NCBI GenBank assembly: GCA_001752465.1
Contig: MDJB01000045.1
Span: 58,398 to 116,441 of the forward strand
Length of the DNA stretch: 58,044 bases
Source of the DNA: Haemophilus quentini
Lineage (GTDB): Bacteria; Pseudomonadota; Gammaproteobacteria; Enterobacterales; Pasteurellaceae
Direction: 5' to 3'
Shown here: positions 43,463 through 53,188 of the stretch, piece after piece
Layout of the letters: every line of letters begins with the position of its first letter
Position numbering within the stretch: the first letter of the stretch is position 1
The notes under the pieces: model-generated
The model's input: the letters and a program-made list of their open reading frames with translations, nothing else
Databases searched by the model: none
Told to the model about the DNA's origin: nothing
Position numbers and translations under genes: made by a program

Positions 43463-43677
43463 GCAAACTCCTTCTAAAAATAATTAACAAAGGCTGAATC
43501 CTAGCATATTTTTGTTCACAAAGGGAAAAGAGCGGTGGATTTTGCAGGGATTTTTATCGAATTGTCGATAAGATTCTTCATATTGTGACGAAATTCACAT
43601 TTTTAGTTTTACAGAATAGGGATTTTCTACACTTTGTAGTAGAATGCAGGCCTTTTTATTTTTAGAGTTAAAAAATT

Positions 43678-44988
43678 ATGTTTTCACGTAAAGATATTAT
43701 CGTTTTAGGAATGATGATCTTCGCCTTATTTTTAGGCGCAGGTAACATCATTTTTCCTCCAATGGAAGGCTTCACTGCTGGACAACATTGGGCAGGAGCC
43801 TCCTTCGGTTTTGTATTAACTGGCGTTTTAATGCCTTTTATTACACTTGTTATTGTATCTATTTTAGGTTGTGGTGAAGAACTAACGAAAGATTTACCTA
43901 AATGGGCGGGCACTGGTTTTCTCGTTATACTTTATCTAACCATTGGCTCTACTTTTGCAATGCCACGTATCACGAATGTTGCTTACGAAATAGCGTGGTT
44001 ACCTTTAGGATTAGTGGAAGATAATACGAGTGTTCGTTTCCTCTTTTCATTAATTTTCAACTTAATTGCGATGGGCTTTATGATTCGCCCAAATACCATT
44101 ATTTCAAGTGTTGGTAAATTCATGACACCAGCATTGCTTGTGTTATTAGTTGCTGTAGCCGTCACTGTCTTCATTTCACCTTTATCTGAAATTCAAGCGC
44201 CAAGTAAAGCGTATGAAAATGGCCATTCTTTATTAATCGGCTTAACCAGTGGTTATCAAACCATGGACGTACTCGCAGCCATTACTTTTGGTGGAATCGT
44301 CGCTCGCGCACTTGCAGCAAAAAATGTAACTCAACCTAAAGACATCGTTAAATACACTATCTCAGCTGGATTTGTTTCAGTCATTTTACTTGCAAGTTTA
44401 TATTTTTCGCTTTTCTATCTAGGCGCGACTAGTGCTGAAGTTGCAGAAGGTACAACTAATGGCGGGCAAATTTTCTCTCGTTATGTAAATGTATTATTCG
44501 GTTCTGCTGGGATTTGGATTATGGCAGGTATTATTGTATTAGCGAGCTTAACAACTCTTGTTGGTGTAACGAGTGCTGCCGCTGACTATTTTTCAAAATT
44601 CTCTGTGCGTTTTTCTTATCCGTTTTGGGCCGCACTTTTTACCGCAATGACAATCACTGTTTCACAATATGGTTTAACGGATCTACTTCGCATAACGATC
44701 CCAGCTTTGTTATTAATTTATCCGGTAGCTATTGTGCTTGTATTATTGCAATTCTTACGCAAAAACCTTCCATCAATAAAATTTACATACAACAGCACAT
44801 TAATCGTAACTGTTTGTTTTAGTTTATGTGACAGCTTAAATAACGTTAAAATGTTACCAGAAAGCATTAATTCATTATTGGAACACTTCCCTCTTTCATC
44901 TGAAGGAATGGCTTGGTTGGTTCCGACTTTAGTGATGTTAGTTGCAAGCATTTTAATTGGAAAAGCATTGCCTAAAGCAAGTCATTAA
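43678..44988 (+). CDS. brnQ: Branched-chain amino acid:cation symporter BrnQ
   Basis: A 436-residue LIVCS-family transporter with 12 predicted segments. It contains LGAGNIIFPP near the N-terminus and YQTMDVLAAITFGGIV, both typical of BrnQ. It imports leucine, isoleucine and valine with sodium or protons. The start codon follows AGAGTT; a terminator follows the stop. Confidence 0.95.
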   Translation: MFSRKDIIVLGMMIFALFLGAGNIIFPPMEGFTAGQHWAGASFGFVLTGVLMPFITLVIVSILGCGEELTKDLPKWAGTGFLVILYLTIGSTFAMPRITNVAYEIAWLPLGLVEDNTSVRFLFSLIFNLIAMGFMIRPNTIISSVGKFMTPALLVLLVAVAVTVFISPLSEIQAPSKAYENGHSLLIGLTSGYQTMDVLAAITFGGIVARALAAKNVTQPKDIVKYTISAGFVSVILLASLYFSLFYLGATSAEVAEGTTNGGQIFSRYVNVLFGSAGIWIMAGIIVLASLTTLVGVTSAAADYFSKFSVRFSYPFWAALFTAMTITVSQYGLTDLLRITIPALLLIYPVAIVLVLLQFLRKNLPSIKFTYNSTLIVTVCFSLCDSLNNVKMLPESINSLLEHFPLSSEGMAWLVPTLVMLVASILIGKALPKASH

Positions 44989-45015
44989 TATTCAAAAAAA
45001 TTAAAACTAATTTTC

Positions 45016-45066
45016 ATCAGCCATCAAACATAGGACTATATAACCACTGTTTGATGGCTGATTTTT
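45016..45066 (+). terminator. Terminator after brnQ
   Basis: ATCAGCCATCAAACA pairs with TGTTTGATGGCTGAT to make a long stem with a 18-base loop, followed by TTTTTTATT. Confidence 0.85.
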
Positions 45067-45106
45067 TATTCCAATCTAGAAACCTCCCCTAAAAAATACA
45101 AAATAA

Positions 45107-45180
45107 AAAGGACTGAGTCCGATAAATATCCTCATCAGTCCTTAAAGCTAGTATTTATTTTGCTCTAAATTTCTACCGCA
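45107..45180 (-). repeat. Nested-hairpin repeat, copy C (after the autotransporter gene)
   Basis: On the minus strand, right after the autotransporter stop codon, a degenerate uptake signal (AATGCGGTA) is followed by AT-rich sequence. A hairpin follows with outer stem GGACTGA/TCAGTCC and inner GATATTTATC, ending in CCTTTTT. It has the same architecture as copies A and B, with a changed loop. It is likely the terminator of the autotransporter gene. Confidence 0.7.
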
Positions 45181-45183
45181 TTT

Positions 45184-48100
45184 CTACCAAGTAAAGCCGA
45201 CCTTTAATGAAGCAAATTTCTGTGGTGCCACATCAGAGCCCTTAAGTATTCCAACATTCGTGCTAATATTCCACTGTTTCATCTGCGCATTAAAACCAAG
45301 TTCATGAGTAAAATAACGCCCGAATTGTTGTTTTAATGCAACATCATTGACACTTAATATACCATCAAGGGCAAGTTTTTGTTGAGTGGCATCATAGTAA
45401 TTGCTTGAGAAACTTGGAGTGAATTTTACACCATTTATATCAAAGGTTTTATCTAACATTATACCTGCTCGGTAAGTAGTTAAATGTAACGTTTTACTGT
45501 TGATATTTGCACCATCTAATTGGTAGTTTGTGCTAGATAGACGGTAGTAGCGCATACCAACTGAAGGTGTGACGTGAATTCCCCAGTCCAAAGAAGCCCC
45601 AATATTTCCACCTGCACTAAAAATATTACGGTGGAACGTTTTGTTTTCTTCATCAAATTTTACATTGTTACGGCTGTGCCCATAACCTAAGTCAAAACTT
45701 GTAAAGACACCATTATTCCACTCACCTTTAACAAAACTATTTATGGTAGTTAGTCGGCTTGTGCCTGATACATTTTCATCAAACTCATTATTTGCACGAG
45801 AATGAGAAAGCACCGCACCAATTTGCATGTTCGAATTTAATCTCTGAGCTACACCAATTTGAGTCAAAGTTAAATTTTGCTTATATGGTCGATTATAGTC
45901 GGAGCGATAAGTTCTCTGACTTGCTTCCGTATTCACCCAAACATTTGATTTATCGTGGCTTAATAAATGACGATCTAAATTTCGTCCAATTTGTAATACC
46001 GAATTAACGTTTGCAGAAAGCTCTGATAAAGCCGTATTGGTATAACGACTAATCAGTTGAGCTTGCACTGGCAGAGCAACAGTCGAAGATTGAGAACTTA
46101 AAAATTGCTGAATTTCCTGCTCAGTTTGATAAGCCTTTTCAAGGCTATTCAGTAATGCTAATACCGCCTCATTCAAGGAAACTTGCGCAGAATTAACCGC
46201 ACTTTGATTGCCAGAGATTTGAGCGTTCATTAAAGTTTGTTGAGCTGATTCAACACGTGTAATGTTCGCATCAATTTCCGCTTCAAATGCAGTAGTGTTA
46301 CTTTCATCTGCCACTTTTGCAACTTTACGACAAATATCAGAAGAAAGTCCTTGAACTTCACAAAGCCACTGTGCATAACTTTCCTTATTCATTTGTGAAT
46401 CATTTTTCAAACGATTAAATTCTGCTTGTAACTTATCGTGTTGAGTCGAAAGTGTATTCACAGTATTTTTCATACCAGTTAGCATTTGCAGTAATTTTTG
46501 AGCTTGATTTTCACTTCTTTCTGCCTGAGCTCTTAAGTCTCGATACTCATTACGCTGATTTTCTAAACGGGCTTTATATTGAGTAAATTGGTTATACAAG
46601 TTACGACGTTTAATAAAGCGAATACGCCAAGTACGATTATATTCATAGAAAACATTATCAATTTGATTATTAGTTTGACGAATATCAGCTAACAAACGCT
46701 CAATCCGTGCATCATCTTCTATTTTTTGTTTTTGTGCGTGACTATATTCACGGGCTAAATTAGCAAGCTCTAGTCTTTTGCTATTTAGTTTATTCTGAAC
46801 CGCTTCAAATTCACGTTGACTATTTAATATTAATTGGTTGTTATCCTGAGAATGTAATTCTGCATCACGTAACGGATTATATAATCGATAATCATTGCTA
46901 CGATTTGTTAAAATATAACGATAAGCCCCTAAATCGACATAGCCATTTTCAAGAGAAAATTGCGCATCCCCAATAGCTTGTTCAGGATGATTTAATTTAA
47001 CTAAACTTAATGGATTTACCTCATTGGGTTCTCTCCCCGTATTTTTCACAGAAAGAAGATATGCTCCTGATGCTAGTCCATTTACTGTAATATGATCGCC
47101 ACGACGTTCAGCAACATTAGTTAAAAAACGAAAATGCCCATTACCCGTCAATTTTCCATTTATTGTCAATTCATTAAATTGTACCCAACCACGATAATCC
47201 TTATTTAGCTCATCATAGCCCGTATTTAATGTAACTTGACTATTTGGCGAAAATTCGAGATTTCCCACCGTACTATTACCTGTTAGCAGCCATTGGCTAT
47301 AGGATTGTAAACGAATTTGAGTCATCGGTGTTGCATTTACACGCCCCACTAAATGCGCTTTACCTAGATTAAATTGACTCGTTTCTTTTAAATCGATATT
47401 ACCACTTACTACTGTTACAGGAACACTATCAAAGGCTGCCTGACTTAGTATTTTATTTTCAGTACAACTCGTTACTCCTGTATATGAGGCACGGATACAC
47501 TCACTGGATTTATTCTGAGTAAAACCGAGTTGGATTTGAGCTTGATGACGAGCATTAATATTCCCTTCTAACAAGCTCACATTACGACTACTTTCTAATT
47601 TGCCATTACCTGAAACATTAAATTCATGAGCCTTGAATTGACGATTAATCCAACTATTTTCATCTATGATTTCTTTTTGGTTTAAATGATCGTAAGCATG
47701 CGGAGTTGGGATGCCAGAAAGCACTAAATGACCCGCAGACATGTTTAAATTGCCATTTAAGTTAGTACCTCCATTCAAAACAAGCACACTATTGTGATAA
47801 TTCGGGGTGTAATTAAACGTTAATGCACCGTTATAACGCTGAGAATCATACTCACCAAGGAAACCACTAAAGGTATCTAAATGTTTTTTTGCATTTTCTT
47901 GAGCAAGTGCATTCTTTATAACTTGTTGTCTGTCGTTACCTAAGAATTCCCAATCATTTGTTGTTTCCATATCCCAAGGAAAATAAGCATGTGGATTTTT
48001 TCCCTCTTTTAGACGGAAATAATCTAATCGGTTATTTCTATAATTATTTTTGTATTCATAAATAGCTAATGATGATGTTGGTTCTTGTCCCCATTTTACC

Positions 48101-49701
48101 CATTCAATATTTTGTTCAGTAAGAGCATCTCGACCAATAATGTAAATATCGGCAGATTGAGTTCGGTTATTATTAACAATCTTTGCACCCTCATCTGCAT
48201 TTTGAATTCGATGGAAAGTCAGATTATTGCCATTTATATCTAAACGTCCTCCTCGGAAGCCAAAATAAATGTTATTTGGATTAACCTGTTTGCTATTTGC
48301 CAGTATAACAGTTGCCCGACCACTGGTAATTCCAACTTGATTAAAGGCCTGTTGCTGTCCATTAAGCATTTTTTGATCAAGAATAACTGTACCATCACCT
48401 ATACTAATATCGCCTAGATTTTTACCTTGGCCATCAATATATAGCGTACCAGTTCCCAATTTTGATAAACGATCATTTTCTGGATTTTTTATGCGCCAAT
48501 GAACAGTTTTATCACCATTCACCACAATGCCTGCACCAAGCCAAGTATAATCATTGTTATCAGCTTGAACGGTCATATTCTGATTAAAATGCAGCGCACC
48601 AGCTCCCTGATTAATATTGTTTTTTAATATCAATGTTGAGCCGTCTCCGCCTTGAAAATGAATTGTCTTACCGTTTTCTAATGAAGGGCGAGATTGATTA
48701 TTATCTTGAGATTTCTTAGTCAAGTCAGCAACTGGCAAGGTAATATTCTGATTACCAACTTGTAAAATACTTATTCCATTATTCTTATTATCCCAAGTTA
48801 TTCTTTTTGCATTTAGTTGGATGGTTGTTTCATCATCCTTGAATGCTTTTTCAATGGTATCGGGCTGAATAATTGTATAGATATTATTTGAACTATCATA
48901 ACCTGCATAAGTTGATAATACTCCTACCAATACCCAACGTTGTTCTTTAGCATCATAGGCTAAAAGCGCAGAACCACTATCTCCTGGCAAGCCATAGGTT
49001 CCTAACGTATCATAAAGATCACCGTTAAATAGCACCCAATTATCCATTGAGCTATTAGGTTTAAGTGGTGTACCGCCTGTAAGATAGTTATACGCAGATG
49101 TTAATGACGTTTTTACTTTTCCATCCTTACTGCGTAAATATTGAGTACCAGATCCGACTCGCACAAAATATGGGTAACGATTCTTATTTAAGAATGCATT
49201 ATTATATGGTCCAGTCCTTCTAGCATTATCAAAAGCAATATTATTTAACGAAATTGGCGCAACTTCGGTAACTAATTTATGTAAACGTGGTGCATGAAAA
49301 TCAAGGCTAGGGTGGTTATTACGTTCTGTAATAAGATAATTAAAGTGATGATTATCAGTGTTGTTGCTATTTTCACCAAATTGCACTGAGCCATAACCTA
49401 AGTTATGCTTTACGCTAGTAATATATTGAGGATTAAACAAGGTAGCAACGCCGCTTACCCGACTTGCTACGTGTAAATCAGGCATAGCCCAATGGGGTAA
49501 CATAGTTGAAACTTGCTGACCCTGTTTATTAAAAATTGGAATATTCTTCGCCCCCACCGAAAATACACCTTTATTTTCGGCAAAATCACGGAAGTACTGA
49601 TAGTCCACATCATTGCGAACCATAGACGCTTGAACATTTGAACTAGCTAAAGCAAGACTTAATGCTAATAGCGTTGGACGAAAAAAACAAATTCGATGCA
49701 T
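45184..49701 (-). CDS. S6-family serine protease autotransporter (IgA1 protease/Hap/SPATE type)
   Basis: A 1505-residue type Va secreted protein. The signal peptide is about residues 1-25 (NVQA). The protease domain has a complete triad by comparison with Hap: His99 (SVKHN), Asp134 (LDFHAPRL) and Ser242 (GDSGS). A long beta-helix passenger follows (YFGFRGGRLDINGNNLTFHR, GGTNLNGNLN). Residues about 960-1130 are strongly charged and Gln-rich and look like a coiled coil. The C-terminal beta-barrel of about 270 residues ends KVGFTW. The protease-domain spacing resembles Hap, while the barrel resembles IgA1 protease. Its length lies between Hap (about 1390) and Rd IgA1 protease (about 1690). Substrate is unknown, so I do not assign iga or hap. 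Confidence 0.88.
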   Translation of the reverse strand: MHRICFFRPTLLALSLALASSNVQASMVRNDVDYQYFRDFAENKGVFSVGAKNIPIFNKQGQQVSTMLPHWAMPDLHVASRVSGVATLFNPQYITSVKHNLGYGSVQFGENSNNTDNHHFNYLITERNNHPSLDFHAPRLHKLVTEVAPISLNNIAFDNARRTGPYNNAFLNKNRYPYFVRVGSGTQYLRSKDGKVKTSLTSAYNYLTGGTPLKPNSSMDNWVLFNGDLYDTLGTYGLPGDSGSALLAYDAKEQRWVLVGVLSTYAGYDSSNNIYTIIQPDTIEKAFKDDETTIQLNAKRITWDNKNNGISILQVGNQNITLPVADLTKKSQDNNQSRPSLENGKTIHFQGGDGSTLILKNNINQGAGALHFNQNMTVQADNNDYTWLGAGIVVNGDKTVHWRIKNPENDRLSKLGTGTLYIDGQGKNLGDISIGDGTVILDQKMLNGQQQAFNQVGITSGRATVILANSKQVNPNNIYFGFRGGRLDINGNNLTFHRIQNADEGAKIVNNNRTQSADIYIIGRDALTEQNIEWVKWGQEPTSSLAIYEYKNNYRNNRLDYFRLKEGKNPHAYFPWDMETTNDWEFLGNDRQQVIKNALAQENAKKHLDTFSGFLGEYDSQRYNGALTFNYTPNYHNSVLVLNGGTNLNGNLNMSAGHLVLSGIPTPHAYDHLNQKEIIDENSWINRQFKAHEFNVSGNGKLESSRNVSLLEGNINARHQAQIQLGFTQNKSSECIRASYTGVTSCTENKILSQAAFDSVPVTVVSGNIDLKETSQFNLGKAHLVGRVNATPMTQIRLQSYSQWLLTGNSTVGNLEFSPNSQVTLNTGYDELNKDYRGWVQFNELTINGKLTGNGHFRFLTNVAERRGDHITVNGLASGAYLLSVKNTGREPNEVNPLSLVKLNHPEQAIGDAQFSLENGYVDLGAYRYILTNRSNDYRLYNPLRDAELHSQDNNQLILNSQREFEAVQNKLNSKRLELANLAREYSHAQKQKIEDDARIERLLADIRQTNNQIDNVFYEYNRTWRIRFIKRRNLYNQFTQYKARLENQRNEYRDLRAQAERSENQAQKLLQMLTGMKNTVNTLSTQHDKLQAEFNRLKNDSQMNKESYAQWLCEVQGLSSDICRKVAKVADESNTTAFEAEIDANITRVESAQQTLMNAQISGNQSAVNSAQVSLNEAVLALLNSLEKAYQTEQEIQQFLSSQSSTVALPVQAQLISRYTNTALSELSANVNSVLQIGRNLDRHLLSHDKSNVWVNTEASQRTYRSDYNRPYKQNLTLTQIGVAQRLNSNMQIGAVLSHSRANNEFDENVSGTSRLTTINSFVKGEWNNGVFTSFDLGYGHSRNNVKFDEENKTFHRNIFSAGGNIGASLDWGIHVTPSVGMRYYRLSSTNYQLDGANINSKTLHLTTYRAGIMLDKTFDINGVKFTPSFSSNYYDATQQKLALDGILSVNDVALKQQFGRYFTHELGFNAQMKQWNISTNVGILKGSDVAPQKFASLKVGFTW

Positions 49702-49911
49702 AAAGTTTCCTTAATAAAATAAAACAAGGAGACCTTTGTACTAATGCTTTAGAGAAAATAAAATTGAGTAAAGTATAGTGAAAACCTGAGAGTTTTTTTA
49801 TTATGCACAGATAATAATAAATTTGAAGCAATAATGCATACAAATAATTTTAATTCACTCATGTAAAATGATTCAATTGCTCTTTTATTAAATAATTAAA
49901 TCATATTTTTA
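49702..49911. promoter_or_regulatory. Upstream region of the autotransporter gene
   Basis: About 210 very AT-rich bases. On the minus strand AAGGAAAC precedes the autotransporter start, and TATACT at 49777-49772 is a possible -10. No recognisable operator, simple-sequence repeat or other gene was seen, so phase variation of this gene is not suggested here. Confidence 0.35.
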
Positions 49912-51798
49912 CTATTCAAAGAACTGCTTATCCTTCAACACTCTCAAAGGCTGCATATCACTATTTCCCATGATGACACGACTCGAATCGGAACGTAGGC
50001 AAGTGCCGCCATAATGCCCTCCCACGGTAAAAGTACAGATTTGCAAATATTGATCTTCCACTTGTGGTAAGCACCAAAGCTGTTGATAAATACTATCTTG
50101 CTGACCAAACTGTCCATTGGTTGTGTCTAGCATGTAATTATTTTCACCAATCAATTTAACGTTATCACCTCGGCGACCTGCAATTGGTTTTTGTGCATAG
50201 CCGTTTTGAATTAAGTTTGGTGTGAGATGAAAACTTGCCTCTAACAAATAACGATGATTAGGGAATAAAGACCAAAGCACAGGCAAAATCGCCTTATTAC
50301 TTGGAATTGCCGTCCAAAGCGGTTCATAAACCAACACTTCTGGGCGAAGTAGTACGTCAATTAACCGCACTTTATCTTCAGGATAACCAGTGCGAATAGG
50401 TGGAGCAACTTCCATTTCTGTTGCATCTTCACGAAGTTGTTCCAGCATGGTTTCCCAGACCCAGGTTTTCCAAACGGTTTGAACTTGGTTATTTTCATTA
50501 TCAATCAGGCGACTACGATTATCCCAATGTAAGCCTTCTGTGCCGTGAATAATTTTAGCTTGGAACCCTGCTTGTACCAATGCTTGTTGCATAAACATGG
50601 CGTGGTAATCTTCTTCATCATCGTGATCTTGCAGAATATGAACTAATTTTGAGGCTTGACTATGTTGCCAACAATCAGCTAACGCATTACGCAAACCATC
50701 GGATGGATTTTCCCCCAATACGCCACCAGCTTGTTTTGCCCAGCGATTCATAATATCGCCTGCCTCAGCATGGCAAGAAGCTGAATCTGCATTATATTCA
50801 TAGACTTTCAAACCTCGCTCACTCATACAAAAATCTAAACGACCTGTAATCGTCTGATAACGGCGATTTTGCCAAGAAAGTCTTAAGCGTGGCCAAAGGA
50901 GCTTCGGAATATTGAAATACTGCAACAGATTATCATCTTTAAGTACCTTGTCTGTCGCATGCAAATACATTAAATGCAGTTCGTTAGTTGCGTGAATTAA
51001 TTCTTGTTGAGCACTTTCGGACATAGCAAAATAGCGATATTGATCAGAATGGTTCACTTTGTGCCCGCGCATTGCCTTAATATATGCCGCATCAAATGGC
51101 TCATTTTCATTTAACCATTTCCCATTAAATTGACCGTGATTGTCAACATTATGAGCGTGTAACCGAAGTGCGGTGGATTTTGGAAAAGGTTGGGGTTCTG
51201 AAAATTCAGTGTCGTTTGTTTGAATCATCCAGCCAAGAATTTTAGTATCATCAAAAGTATCTTGTAGAAAATAACCTTGTTCTGAAACAATCATCGGCAA
51301 TTCACGCGTCCATTGCTGACCACTTGGCAAGCGGGAATGAATCACATTTTGCTCGGCGATTCGAACGCTATTAGGCAACACCTCGGTGATAATTGCTACA
51401 TGTCCCGTGTGTTTAAATTCGCCCCCTTCTTGCCAAATTAATAAGGAGACTGCTTGAGGTTTACGTTTACAACCATTAGCAAATGCCTGCAAGGGCAACA
51501 AAGCATCGTTCACCACTTGGCGTAAAAAACGTAAAGAAAAGATCTCGTACGCCATACCAACATTGGCAAACACAACGCCATGATTGAGATATAAATAACG
51601 ACGTGCAAATTCCACACACTGCCATTTATAGCCCATATATTCTCGCCCTAGATAACTGCGAAATGCGGCATCATTCGGGAACTCTTTATCATCTGCAGTA
51701 TTGTAATCAGAGGAATAAATTGCCACGCCACCAGGTGCATATCCAAGCAAGCTACCAAAAGGATCGTGGGTAATGATATTGGCTGAACGTTCTGCCAT
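49912..51798 (-). CDS. gsp: Bifunctional glutathionylspermidine synthetase/amidase
   Basis: A 628-residue protein aligned in memory with E. coli Gsp from end to end. The N-terminal CHAP amidase domain (about 1-200) has the nucleophile Cys61 in KWQCVEFARR and His in HTGHVAIIT. The C-terminal ATP-grasp synthetase domain has CMSERGLKVYEYNADSASC, GRRGDNVKLIG-like binding residues and FTVGGHYGGTCLR. It joins glutathione to spermidine and can reverse the reaction. The start at 51798 is chosen because CGGAAG lies 8 bases upstream and MAERS begins the family-like region; codons up to 51894 cover an uptake signal. HbpA, used for glutathione uptake, is encoded in the same window. Confidence 0.93.
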   Translation of the reverse strand: MAERSANIITHDPFGSLLGYAPGGVAIYSSDYNTADDKEFPNDAAFRSYLGREYMGYKWQCVEFARRYLYLNHGVVFANVGMAYEIFSLRFLRQVVNDALLPLQAFANGCKRKPQAVSLLIWQEGGEFKHTGHVAIITEVLPNSVRIAEQNVIHSRLPSGQQWTRELPMIVSEQGYFLQDTFDDTKILGWMIQTNDTEFSEPQPFPKSTALRLHAHNVDNHGQFNGKWLNENEPFDAAYIKAMRGHKVNHSDQYRYFAMSESAQQELIHATNELHLMYLHATDKVLKDDNLLQYFNIPKLLWPRLRLSWQNRRYQTITGRLDFCMSERGLKVYEYNADSASCHAEAGDIMNRWAKQAGGVLGENPSDGLRNALADCWQHSQASKLVHILQDHDDEEDYHAMFMQQALVQAGFQAKIIHGTEGLHWDNRSRLIDNENNQVQTVWKTWVWETMLEQLREDATEMEVAPPIRTGYPEDKVRLIDVLLRPEVLVYEPLWTAIPSNKAILPVLWSLFPNHRYLLEASFHLTPNLIQNGYAQKPIAGRRGDNVKLIGENNYMLDTTNGQFGQQDSIYQQLWCLPQVEDQYLQICTFTVGGHYGGTCLRSDSSRVIMGNSDMQPLRVLKDKQFFE

Positions 51799-52026
51799 AG
51801 TATCTTCCGAGTAAAAAATGAACGCTATTAGTATAGATCTTTTATTTTCATTACGGAAATCAATAAAATTTTTACCGCACTTTCGTCCTATCAAATTTTT
51901 GATTTATCTCATTTTTTCATCAAATCATTCTTTATCATTTAACTTCTTAGATTAAAATGGAAGTGCTTTTCGAGTATTCGAGAGTACACAATTTAGTTTA
52001 ACTTTAGATATCACAAGGGTTTCATT

Positions 52027-53085
52027 ATGAAAGGATCAAAATGGCCTGTGGTTGCAGGTGCTGCACTTGGTATCATCGCTCCACTACTTACTTATAGCGG
52101 AAATCCCAGCAATATGGGATTCTGCGCGGCCTGTTTCTTACGCGATACAGCTGGCTCCATTGGCTTACATCAAGCCGCTCCACTTCAATACATCCGCCCC
52201 GAACTCATCGGATTAATATTCGGTGCATTAGTGAGTGCGTTATTTGCAAAAGAATTCCGTGCTCGTGGTGGTTCATCGCCATTCATTCGCTTAATTTTAG
52301 GGGCATTTGCCATGATTGGCGCCCTAACATTCTTAGGTTGTCCATGGCGCGCATATCTGCGTCTAGGAGGCGGCGATTTATCTGCGATTGCCGGTATTGT
52401 CGGTTTATTTGTCGGCGTACTAGGTGAAATTTTCTTTAGCAATCGAGGGTTTTCGCTCGGCAAAGCAAAAGAACAAGCTCCTGTTACAGGCTGGATTTCT
52501 GTCATTATTGCGGGATTATTACTTATTGGCGTTATCACCCAATTTAGTTTTGGCGAAGGTTTACCGCTTTATTTCTCACAAAAAGGCCCTGGCACACAAC
52601 ATGCATTTTGGGCGTTATCTTTAGCTGGTGGGCTAATCATAGGCGTATTAATGCAAAAATCACGTTTCTGCTCAATTGGCGCATTCCGTAATTTTATTCT
52701 ATTCCGTGATTCTTCATTATTGAACGGTATCATCGCTCTAGTGGTATTTGCCGCAATTACAAATGCTTTACTTGGTCAATTCCATTTAGGGTTTGAACAA
52801 CAACCTGGTGCACATAATCAATATCTTTGGAACTTCCTCGGCATGGCACTTTGTGGATTATGCTTCGCCCTTGGCGGTGGTTGCCCTGGCAAACATTTAG
52901 TTCATCTTGGTGAAGGCGATAATGACTCCGCTATTTTTGTACTTGGTATGCTTTTAGGTGCAGCCGCTGCACATCGTTTAAGCCTTGCAGCTTCAGGTTC
53001 TGGCATTGGTGAATTCACACCTTACGCTTTAGTTCTTGGATTTATATTTTGCGCCTATATTGGCTTTACCAAAAAATCGGCTTAA
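52027..53085 (+). CDS. yedE: YedE-type putative selenium/sulfur transporter
   Basis: A 352-residue polytopic membrane protein of the YeeE/YedE superfamily. Conserved cysteine motifs are GFCAACFLRD near residue 37, FLGCPWRAYLRLGGGD near residue 102, KSRFCSIGAFRNF near residue 215 and GGGCPGKHLVHLGEGD near residue 288. This cysteine pattern is that of the YedE subgroup linked to selenium metabolism, and differs from the transporter at 253-1296. It is divergent from gsp and ends at a terminator without a TusA/YedF partner. A role in feeding the selenocysteine pathway of this species is an inference. Confidence 0.82.
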   Translation: MKGSKWPVVAGAALGIIAPLLTYSGNPSNMGFCAACFLRDTAGSIGLHQAAPLQYIRPELIGLIFGALVSALFAKEFRARGGSSPFIRLILGAFAMIGALTFLGCPWRAYLRLGGGDLSAIAGIVGLFVGVLGEIFFSNRGFSLGKAKEQAPVTGWISVIIAGLLLIGVITQFSFGEGLPLYFSQKGPGTQHAFWALSLAGGLIIGVLMQKSRFCSIGAFRNFILFRDSSLLNGIIALVVFAAITNALLGQFHLGFEQQPGAHNQYLWNFLGMALCGLCFALGGGCPGKHLVHLGEGDNDSAIFVLGMLLGAAAAHRLSLAASGSGIGEFTPYALVLGFIFCAYIGFTKKSA

Positions 53086-53096
53086 TTCACTTTCTA

Positions 53097-53126
53097 TCTG
53101 CACTCATCACGAGTGCAGATTTTCTT
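53097..53126 (+). terminator. Terminator after yedE
   Basis: TCTGCACTC and GAGTGCAGA form a perfect 9-bp stem with a 5-base loop, followed by TTTTCTTTT. Confidence 0.9.
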
Positions 53127-53188
53127 TTCCTTGCATTATCCCCCTTACAGTGTCAAACTCTCCGCACTTTTTAAAATTGTAAAAAATA

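Noticed and set aside
45184-49701. Naming the autotransporter iga or hap
   Set aside because: The protease domain spacing is like Hap and the barrel like IgA1 protease; substrate specificity cannot be read from sequence by eye.
49912-51894. Extended N-terminus for Gsp from 51894
   Set aside because: The extra 32 codons contain an uptake signal and do not resemble the family, while a ribosome site precedes the start at 51798.
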